Part shown: positions 54,672 to 64,000 of the stretch, piece after piece
Numbering within the stretch: position 1 is the first letter of the stretch
Layout: every line of letters starts with the position of its first letter
Source of the DNA: Caulobacter segnis
GTDB lineage: Bacteria > Pseudomonadota > Alphaproteobacteria > Caulobacterales > Caulobacteraceae
Assembly: GCF_029543125.1 (NCBI RefSeq)
Contig: NZ_JARQWW010000004.1
Span: forward strand, 252,501-316,500
DNA: 64,000 nt
Reading direction: 5' to 3'
Notes under the pieces: generated by a model
What the model saw: the letters and a program-made list of their open reading frames with translations, nothing else
Database searches by the model: none
What the model was told of the DNA's origin: nothing
Position numbers and translations under genes: made by a program

Positions 54672-54683
54672 CGGCTTGCTCCC

Positions 54684-55793
<1,110 letters not shown>

Positions 55794-55886
55794 GGGACGG
55801 TCTCCGGTTCAGATCAGACCCAGAGGAATTCGAGGACCCGGCGGCCAAGGTCAAGCGACCTTTGGCGTATCGGCGGTAGAAGCGCC

Positions 55887-56675
55887 CTACTCGCCCCTCT
55901 CGGCCGCCTTCTTCGCCGCCAGCTTGGCGAGCACGCGGCCGCGTCCTTTCGACAACGCGGTGACCACGCCGCGGAAAGTGCGGACTTCCTGGTCGGTAAG
56001 GCGGGCGCGGGCCAGCGGGACGCGTAGGTTGCGGATCATGGACGGCTTCTTTTCGGGCGGGTGATAGAAGCCGGCGGCCTCCAGCTCCTCCTCGAAATGC
56101 TCGTACAGGCCCATAAGCATGGCCTGGTCGGCGGGCGGCTCGACATTGTGCTCGAACTTCGACCACGGCCGGTCGTCCACCGTCATCTTCCACTCATAGG
56201 CGTTGATCGACACCGCCTGGGCCAGGTTCAGGGACCGGAACCGCTCATCGATGGGAATGGAGATGATCGCCTGGCAAAGGGCGATGTCATCGGTCTCCAG
56301 CCCCGCGCGCTCGCCGCCGAACAGCAGGCCGGCGGCCTGGCCCTGGGCGATCTCGGCGGACAGCTGGCCGGCGGCCTCACGCGGGGTCAGCACCGGCAGG
56401 CGCGTTTCGCGCGGGCGGGCCGTGGTGGCGAAAACCAGTTGCAGGTCGGCGATGGCGTCCTCGAGGCGCTCGAACACCCTGGCCTCGTCCAGCGGCCAGT
56501 TGGCACCCGAGGCGCTGGCCCAGGCGCGCTCCTGCGGCCAGCCGTCACGCGGGTTCACCAGACGCAGGTCCGTCAGGCCGAAATTGGCCATCACCCGCGC
56601 CACCGCGCCGATGTTCTCGGCCAGTTGGGGCGCATTGAGGATGACGCAGGGCGCCCGTCCTTCGGAACCAGTCAC
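55887..56675 (-). CDS. trmJ: RNA 2'-O-methyltransferase (TrmJ/SpoU-like)
   Basis: A 262-residue SPOUT-fold methyltransferase. Motif 1 LNAPQLAENIGAVARVMANF, motif 2 GLLFGGERAGLETDDIALC and motif 3 RFRSLNLAQAVSINAYEW are intact. The length and the C-terminal helical extension fit TrmJ, which methylates tRNA position 32; the position modified here is an inference. Confidence 0.88.
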   Translation of the reverse strand: MTGSEGRAPCVILNAPQLAENIGAVARVMANFGLTDLRLVNPRDGWPQERAWASASGANWPLDEARVFERLEDAIADLQLVFATTARPRETRLPVLTPREAAGQLSAEIAQGQAAGLLFGGERAGLETDDIALCQAIISIPIDERFRSLNLAQAVSINAYEWKMTVDDRPWSKFEHNVEPPADQAMLMGLYEHFEEELEAAGFYHPPEKKPSMIRNLRVPLARARLTDQEVRTFRGVVTALSKGRGRVLAKLAAKKAAERGE

Positions 56676-56754
56676 GCTTTTCTCCGCTCTTCTCGCGCGC
56701 GGCGAGGCTTTGGGACTGTCCTATGGCGACAAGGGCGCGGGATCGACAACCCCG

Positions 56755-57767
56755 ATGATGAGCTTTTCCCGACGTGCTGTGCTGCTGGCGCCTCTGGTCA
56801 CGGCCGCCTGCGCCAAGTCCGTGGTCATGGACGTGTCCAGCGAGGGCATGGACCTGAAGCAGCTCGACCGCGAGGTCGGCGCCGCCGCGAAACGCGCCGC
56901 GCCGGGCGTGCTGGGCGTGGCGATCACCGATCTCGGCAACGCCGATGTGTGGCTGCACAACGGCGACCGCCCCTTCCCCCTCGACGGCGCGGCGGCCCTG
57001 CTGATCGCCGCCGCCTTCCTGGACGAAGCCGCCGCAGGGCGGGCGCATATGGATGAGATGATCACCGTCCGGGACGTGGACCTGTCGCCTCCGCCCAGCG
57101 CGGTGTCGGCGAACTGGCCGCGGCGCGACCGGTATGCCGCCAGAACGCTGCTGCCCATGGCTCTCGATGGCGACCGCACCGCCTGCGATCTGCTGATGAA
57201 GCGCATCGGCGGACCGGGCGTGGTCACCGCCTGGATTCAGCAGAAGCGGCTGAAGGACATCCGGGTGGACCGTTACTTCCGCGAGCTGGAGGTGGAGCGG
57301 GTCGGCCTGCCCTCCTTCCGCGCCGACTGGCGGACCGAGCAGGCCTTTAGCAATGCGGTCGGGAAACTGTCCCAGCGCCGCCGCAACGCCGCCGCCGAGG
57401 CCTATCTGCGCGACCCGCGCGACACGGCCACGCCGCGCGCGGCCATGGATTTTCTGGTGGCCCTGCATAACGCCGAACTCATCTCGCGCACGGCGACCGA
57501 CCAGTTGTTGGACCTGATGCGCCGCAACGGCCACGGCGCGAATCTGTTGCGCGCCGGCCTGCGCCGCGACGCGGATCTGGCGCATGTCTCGGGGATCGGA
57601 CGTCGGGACCTGGGCCGCACGGCGGCGGTCAACGACATCGGCCTCTACCGGCAGGCAGGCGGGCCGGGTCTGGCCGTGGCCGTGTTCCTGTCCGGATCGC
57701 CGGAGCCCGAAGAAGCCCAGGCCGCGCTGATCGCCGACGTGGGGCGCGCCGCCCTGGCCTCGCGGGG

Positions 57768-57771
<4 letters not shown>
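56755..57771 (+). CDS. Class A beta-lactamase-fold lipoprotein lacking catalytic residues
   Basis: A 338-residue putative lipoprotein (lipobox VTAAC, Cys19). It follows the class A beta-lactamase fold throughout (DPRDTATPRAAMDFLVALHN, LLDLMRRNGHGANLLRAGLR, VNDIGLY). But each active-site motif is altered: SxxK becomes G78-A-A-A81 (FPLDGAAALL), SDN becomes G139-D140-R141, and KTG becomes V278-S279-G280. It should be catalytically inactive as a beta-lactamase, perhaps a binding or signalling protein. ATG 56755 or the ATG three bases later. Its stop overlaps the hybrid kinase stop by four bases. Confidence 0.8.
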
Positions 57772-60257
<2,486 letters not shown>

Positions 60258-60436
60258 GCGCGTTTTGGTGCCCCCTGCTGCAAATAATACGCACCAGAGG
60301 TTGAACAGGGGGTTTATCGCCGCCGCTGGCGTGGCTGCGCCTTAACGGCTATAGGCTTCGACCCGTCCCTGCGACGCGTTCGCGGCCCTGTGCGCCGCCT
60401 CGCCGAGCGCACACCAACCGAAGGAAATTCCCCGGA

Positions 60437-61651
60437 ATGGCCAAGATCAAAGTCGCCAACCCCGTCGTCGATATGGACGGGGACGAGATGACCCGCATCA
60501 TCTGGAAGCTCATCAAGGAAAAGCTGATCTTCCCGTATCTGGACCTCGAGCTCGACTACTACGACCTGTCGGTCGAGAACCGCGACGCCACCGACGACCA
60601 GGTGACCATCGACGCCGCCAACGCCACCAAGAAGCACGGCGTGGCCGTCAAATGCGCCACCATCACCCCGGACGAGGCCCGGGTTGAGGAATTCAAGCTC
60701 AAGAAGATGTGGAAGTCGCCGAACGGCACCATCCGCAACATCCTGGGCGGCGTGATCTTCCGCGAGCCGATCATCTGCCAGAACGTGCCCCGTCTGGTCC
60801 CGGGCTGGACCCAGCCGATCATCGTCGGCCGTCACGCCTTCGGCGACCAGTACCGCGCCACGGACTTCCTGTTCCCGGGCAAGGGCACCCTGTCGATCAA
60901 GTTCGTCGGCGAAGACGGCCAGACCATCGAGCACGAAGTCTTCAAGGCGCCGGGTTCGGGCGTGGCCATGGCCATGTACAACCTCGACGACTCGATCCGC
61001 GAGTTCGCCCACGCCTCGTTCGCGTACGGCCTGAACCGCAAGTACCCGGTCTACCTGTCGACCAAGAACACGATCCTCAAGGCCTATGACGGCCGCTTCA
61101 AGGACCTGTTCCAGGAAGTCTTCGACGAGCATTACGCCGACCAATTCAAGGCCCTGGGCCTGCACTACGAGCACCGCCTGATCGACGACATGGTGGCCTC
61201 GGCCCTGAAGTGGTCGGGCGGCTACGTCTGGGCTTGCAAGAACTACGACGGCGACGTGCAGTCGGACATCGTCGCTCAGGGCTTCGGCTCGCTGGGCCTG
61301 ATGACCTCGGTGCTGATGACCCCGGACGGCAAGACCGTCGAGGCTGAAGCCGCCCACGGCACTGTCACCCGCCACTACCGCCAGCACCAGAAGGGCGAGT
61401 CGACCTCGACCAACTCGATCGCCTCGATCTTCGCCTGGACCCGTGGCCTGGCCCACCGCGCCAAGCTGGACGACAACGCCGAACTGGCCGCCTTCGCCGC
61501 AACCCTGGAGAAGGTCTGCATCGACACCGTCGAAAGCGGCTTCATGACCAAGGACCTGGCCCTGCTGGTCGGCGACAAGCAAGGCTGGCTGACGACCGAA
61601 GGCTTCCTCGACAAGATCGACGAGAACCTGAAGAAGGCCATGGCGGCCTAA
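60437..61651 (+). CDS. icd: Isocitrate dehydrogenase, NADP-dependent
   Basis: A 404-residue homodimeric enzyme of the eukaryote-like subfamily: [20 protein letters not shown] opens, followed by substrate-binding [13 protein letters not shown] and the metal-binding [10 protein letters not shown]...[16 protein letters not shown]. It oxidises isocitrate to 2-oxoglutarate. AAGGAAATT... provides a weak Shine-Dalgarno; a terminator follows. Confidence 0.97.
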   Translation: MAKIKVANPVVDMDGDEMTRIIWKLIKEKLIFPYLDLELDYYDLSVENRDATDDQVTIDAANATKKHGVAVKCATITPDEARVEEFKLKKMWKSPNGTIRNILGGVIFREPIICQNVPRLVPGWTQPIIVGRHAFGDQYRATDFLFPGKGTLSIKFVGEDGQTIEHEVFKAPGSGVAMAMYNLDDSIREFAHASFAYGLNRKYPVYLSTKNTILKAYDGRFKDLFQEVFDEHYADQFKALGLHYEHRLIDDMVASALKWSGGYVWACKNYDGDVQSDIVAQGFGSLGLMTSVLMTPDGKTVEAEAAHGTVTRHYRQHQKGESTSTNSIASIFAWTRGLAHRAKLDDNAELAAFAATLEKVCIDTVESGFMTKDLALLVGDKQGWLTTEGFLDKIDENLKKAMAA

Positions 61652-61677
61652 GGCCTCCAGACTTTCGAGACTTCAGA

Positions 61678-61711
61678 AGCCCGCGCCGTCAGCCGACAGC
61701 GCGGGCTTTTT
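61678..61711 (+). terminator. Rho-independent terminator after icd
   Basis: AGCCCGCGC (61678-61686) pairs with GCGCGGGCT (61699-61707) across a twelve-base loop, running into five T residues. Confidence 0.88.
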
Positions 61712-61729
61712 CGTTCAAGGAGACGAAAG

Positions 61730-62185
61730 ATGGTGGCGCTCTCCAGCGGCATAATCGTCCGCAGGCTGATGCCGCAAGATCGGGCGGCATGGGACGAACT
61801 TTGGGCCAGCTATCTGGCGTTCTACGAGTCCTCGGACCTGCCGCCGGAAGTCAGCGATACGACCTTCGCGCGCTTCCTAGATCCGGCCGAGCCGATGTTC
61901 GCCCTCATCGTTGAAAAGAACACCCAGGTGATCGGCTTCGCCCACTGCGTCGTGCATCGGGCGACCTGGACGACCGGCTTCTACTGCTATCTGGAGGACC
62001 TGTTCGTCTCCCCCGAGGCGCGAGGGTCTGGCGCTGGCCGGGCGCTGATCGAGGCCATCTACAAGCAGGCGGACGCGGAAGGCTGGGACCGCGTCCATTG
62101 GCTGACCCACGAGACCAACACCCAGGCGCGCAAACTCTATGACGCGGTCGCGCAGAACCGGGGCTTCATTCAGTACCGACGTTAG
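61730..62185 (+). CDS. GNAT family N-acetyltransferase
   Basis: A 151-residue acetyltransferase. IIVRRLMPQDRAAWDELWAS opens the fold, and the acetyl-CoA loop is FVSPEARGSGAGRALIEAIY (Q/RxxGxG/A). The C-terminal WLTHETNTQARKLYDAVAQN is typical. Substrate unknown; ATG 61730 follows AAGGAGACGAAAG. Confidence 0.9.
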   Translation: MVALSSGIIVRRLMPQDRAAWDELWASYLAFYESSDLPPEVSDTTFARFLDPAEPMFALIVEKNTQVIGFAHCVVHRATWTTGFYCYLEDLFVSPEARGSGAGRALIEAIYKQADAEGWDRVHWLTHETNTQARKLYDAVAQNRGFIQYRR

Positions 62186-62248
62186 ATGTTCTTGATCCGT
62201 TCGCATTGGATGGTAGGTTGATCGCCATCCACCTGGGGAGGAACGGAC

Positions 62249-62653
62249 ATGATCGGATACGTCACCATCGGCACGCTTGATGAAGAGGCCTCGGGCCGCT
62301 TTTACGACGCGGTGTTCACCGCCATCGGCAGCGAGCGCAAACTCGCTGGCGGCGGGTGGATCGGCTACGGGGTCGTCGGCCCTGGCAAGGACATCACCGA
62401 CTGTCACACGGCGCTTTGCCCGCCCTTCAACGGCGAGCCGGCCAGGCCGGGAAACGGCATCATGATCGGCTACCAGGCTCAGTCGCCCGATCAGGTGAGA
62501 GCCGCCCACGCCGCGGGTCTGGCGGCCGGCGGAACCTGCGAAGGACTGCCGGGCTTTCGTCCCGCCGAGGCGGAATCCGGTTTCTATGGCGCCTATCTTC
62601 GCGACCCGACCGGCAACAAGATCAGCATCTTCGCCGGCGTGCCGGCGTCCTAG
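62249..62653 (+). CDS. VOC/glyoxalase family protein
   Basis: A 134-residue VOC protein: MIGYVTIGTLDEEASGRFYD, DITDCHTALCPPFNGEPARP and GFYGAYLRDPTGNKISIFAG (metal-site Glu replaced near the end). Members include glyoxalase-like and extradiol enzymes; activity not predicted. Its stop overlaps the stop of convergent NUDIX gene by four bases. Confidence 0.88.
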   Translation: MIGYVTIGTLDEEASGRFYDAVFTAIGSERKLAGGGWIGYGVVGPGKDITDCHTALCPPFNGEPARPGNGIMIGYQAQSPDQVRAAHAAGLAAGGTCEGLPGFRPAEAESGFYGAYLRDPTGNKISIFAGVPAS

Positions 62654-63054
62654 GAACCCGTCTTGAGCGCCTGCGCCGCGACGGCCGCCGATGAGGCCAG
62701 CGGCGCAGGCAGGTCTCCAAGCGGAAACCAGCCGAAAGCCGCATGCTTGTGCGGCTCCATCAGGGCCGGCTCGCCCGTGAAGCTATCGGCCAGATAGACC
62801 GGCGAGATCCAGTGATCGCCATCGCCCTGATCGATCAGGTCGACGACGCAGAGCAGCTTGAGGTCTTGCGCCACGACGCCCAGCTCCTCAGCGACCTCAC
62901 GGGCGGCCGCCACAGGCGTCGGCTCGCCCCAGTCGACCTTTCCGCCGGGCAGGCTCCAGGAGCCCGCCTCCGGCTGCCGCAGGCGTTGGATCAGGAGAAT
63001 GGCGCCGTCCTTCAGCAGGACGACGCCGCAACCGACGCGCGGCGCCTTGCTCAC
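62650..63054 (-). CDS. NUDIX hydrolase (MutT-like)
   Basis: A 134-residue hydrolase with a perfect Nudix box, GGKVDWGEPTPVAAAREVAE continuing ELGVV. The N-terminal RVGCGVVLLKDGAILLIQRL resembles the dCTP/ADP-ribose-type small Nudix proteins. GTG 63054 overlaps the alaS stop as GTGA, so it is translationally coupled to alaS. Confidence 0.9.
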   Translation of the reverse strand: MSKAPRVGCGVVLLKDGAILLIQRLRQPEAGSWSLPGGKVDWGEPTPVAAAREVAEELGVVAQDLKLLCVVDLIDQGDGDHWISPVYLADSFTGEPALMEPHKHAAFGWFPLGDLPAPLASSAAVAAQALKTGS

Positions 63055-64000
63055 CCAGCGAGCGCCGACTTCACCGCGGCGACGCCGTCAGCGGCCTTCT
63101 CATCGCTGGGCGCGCCGCCCTGGGCGAAGTCCGGCTTGCCGCCGGCGCCCTGCCCGCCCATGGCGATCACGGCGGCGCGGGCCAGCTCGGCGGCGTTGAA
63201 CTTGCCGGTCAGATCGGCGGTCACGGCCACGGCCACGGCGGCCTTGCCTTCCGAGGTGCCGACCAGGGCCACGACGCCCGAACCGATGGACTTCTTGAAG
63301 TCCTCGACCACGCCGCGCAGGTCCTTGCCGCCGACGCCGTCGAGGACGCGGCCGATGAAGGCCGTGCCCGCGACATCTTCCGGACCGGACGCGCCGCTGG
63401 AGCCGCCGCCCAGGGCCAGAGCCTTCTTGGCCTCGGCCAGTTCCTTCTCCAGACGTTTGCGGTCAGCAATCAGGCCTTCGACGCGGGCGGCGACGCCCTC
63501 GACCGGGACCTTGAACTGCTCGGCCAGACCCTTGGCCACGCCGGCCTGATCCAGCAGGAAGCGGCGGGCCGCCTCGCCGGTCAGGGCCTCGATGCGGCGC
63601 ACGCCGGCGGCGACGCCTTGCTCGGAGACGATCTTGAACAGGGCGATGTCGCCGGTGCGGGCCACGTGGGTGCCGCCGCACAGTTCGACCGAATAGCCCT
63701 TGTCCTCGCCCGTCAGGGCCTTGCCCAGGGTGAGCACGCGCACGCTGTCGCCGTACTTTTCGCCGAACAGGGCGACCGCGCCGGCCTCGATGGCCTCCTG
63801 CGGCGCCATGACCTTGATGTCGGCGGGCACGTTCTGGCGGATGACTTCGTTGACCTCGGCCTCTATGCGCTCGATCTCGTCGGCCGTCAGGGGGCCGCCG
63901 TGGCTAAAGTCGAAGCGCATGCGGTCGCCGTCGACCAGCTGGCCCTTCTGGGCCACGTGGGCGCCCAGCACATGGTGCAGGGCGGCGTGAACCAGGTGCG
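63051..64000 (-). CDS. alaS: Alanine--tRNA ligase, C-terminal part (partial)
   Basis: The 3' third of alaS; the gene starts beyond the right edge. Visible: editing-domain zinc site (HAALHHVLG near the edge, and the CGGTH of VELCGGTHVARTGDIALFKI), then the coiled coil (VEGLIADRKRLEKELAEAKK) and the C-Ala domain (AIGSG-like region ending GGKPDFAQGGA). The enzyme charges tRNA-Ala and edits mischarged Ser and Gly. Its stop overlaps the NUDIX start. Confidence 0.95.
   Translation of the reverse strand, partial: HLVHAALHHVLGAHVAQKGQLVDGDRMRFDFSHGGPLTADEIERIEAEVNEVIRQNVPADIKVMAPQEAIEAGAVALFGEKYGDSVRVLTLGKALTGEDKGYSVELCGGTHVARTGDIALFKIVSEQGVAAGVRRIEALTGEAARRFLLDQAGVAKGLAEQFKVPVEGVAARVEGLIADRKRLEKELAEAKKALALGGGSSGASGPEDVAGTAFIGRVLDGVGGKDLRGVVEDFKKSIGSGVVALVGTSEGKAAVAVAVTADLTGKFNAAELARAAVIAMGGQGAGGKPDFAQGGAPSDEKAADGVAAVKSALAG

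Overview
The window is a compact, high-GC chromosomal segment of an alphaproteobacterium, most likely a member of the Caulobacteraceae (Caulobacter/Phenylobacterium-like). The evidence is a Caulobacter/Xanthomonas-type TonB receptor, a TorF-family porin, a zeta-type F1-ATPase inhibitor (DUF1476), a DUF3126 protein, a PAS_5-like protein, and many four-base start/stop overlaps with GTG or TTG starts. The first gene (rhomboid protease) and the last (alaS) run off the window. No prophage, insertion sequence or CRISPR array is visible.

Layout: 1-8.9 kb is a mixed housekeeping stretch (M16 peptidase, PAS protein, aldo/keto reductase, GMC oxidoreductase, GST, gamma-carbonic anhydrase, PhoH ATPase) with a structured RNA candidate just before phoH. 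9.0-16.8 kb holds a divergent TetR/MFS pair with a striking double operator, a LysR regulator, cysE, two redox or hydrolase genes, queF, an SDR and a TorF-type outer-membrane protein. A tRNA-Leu(TAA) at 16.85 kb is followed by what looks like a decayed HigB-HigA toxin-antitoxin remnant.

17.2-29.2 kb is the most distinctive region: an alginate-utilisation locus. A tightly overlapping five-gene minus-strand operon encodes a PL6 alginate lyase, a PL17-like oligoalginate lyase, a hexuronate-type MFS carrier, an SDR (probable DEH reductase) and an SGNH esterase. Next to it are a divergent FCD-type GntR regulator and a large TonB-dependent receptor. The inferred flow is: oligomer capture by the receptor, periplasmic cleavage by PL6 then PL17, de-esterification by the SGNH enzyme, inner-membrane import by the MFS carrier, and reduction by the SDR. 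Two promoter regions share a GGTATGNAAAT element abutting a GTTGAC sequence, and the receptor promoter also carries a UxuR/ExuR-like palindrome. The oligoalginate lyase appears to start at a CTG codon inside the stop of the preceding gene.

29.3-36 kb contains small conserved proteins, a CinA-like domain protein, sfsA, a YnfA protein, map, radC, a DUF3313-like lipoprotein and the msrP-msrQ repair system. 36-50 kb is a purine-biosynthesis neighbourhood (purB, purC, purS, purQ, purL) with interleaved genes: two tandem paralogous MFS transporters, two paralogous 2OG-Fe(II) oxygenases flanking purB, the ATPase zeta inhibitor, a Tat-exported PLP enzyme, and a BolA-monothiol glutaredoxin-thioesterase set. 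50-64 kb holds lipoproteins, a serine hydrolase, rpsD, the glutathione-dependent formaldehyde pair (fghA, frmA), a TrmJ-like methyltransferase, a class A beta-lactamase-fold lipoprotein lacking its catalytic residues, a hybrid histidine kinase, icd, small enzymes and the 3' part of alaS.
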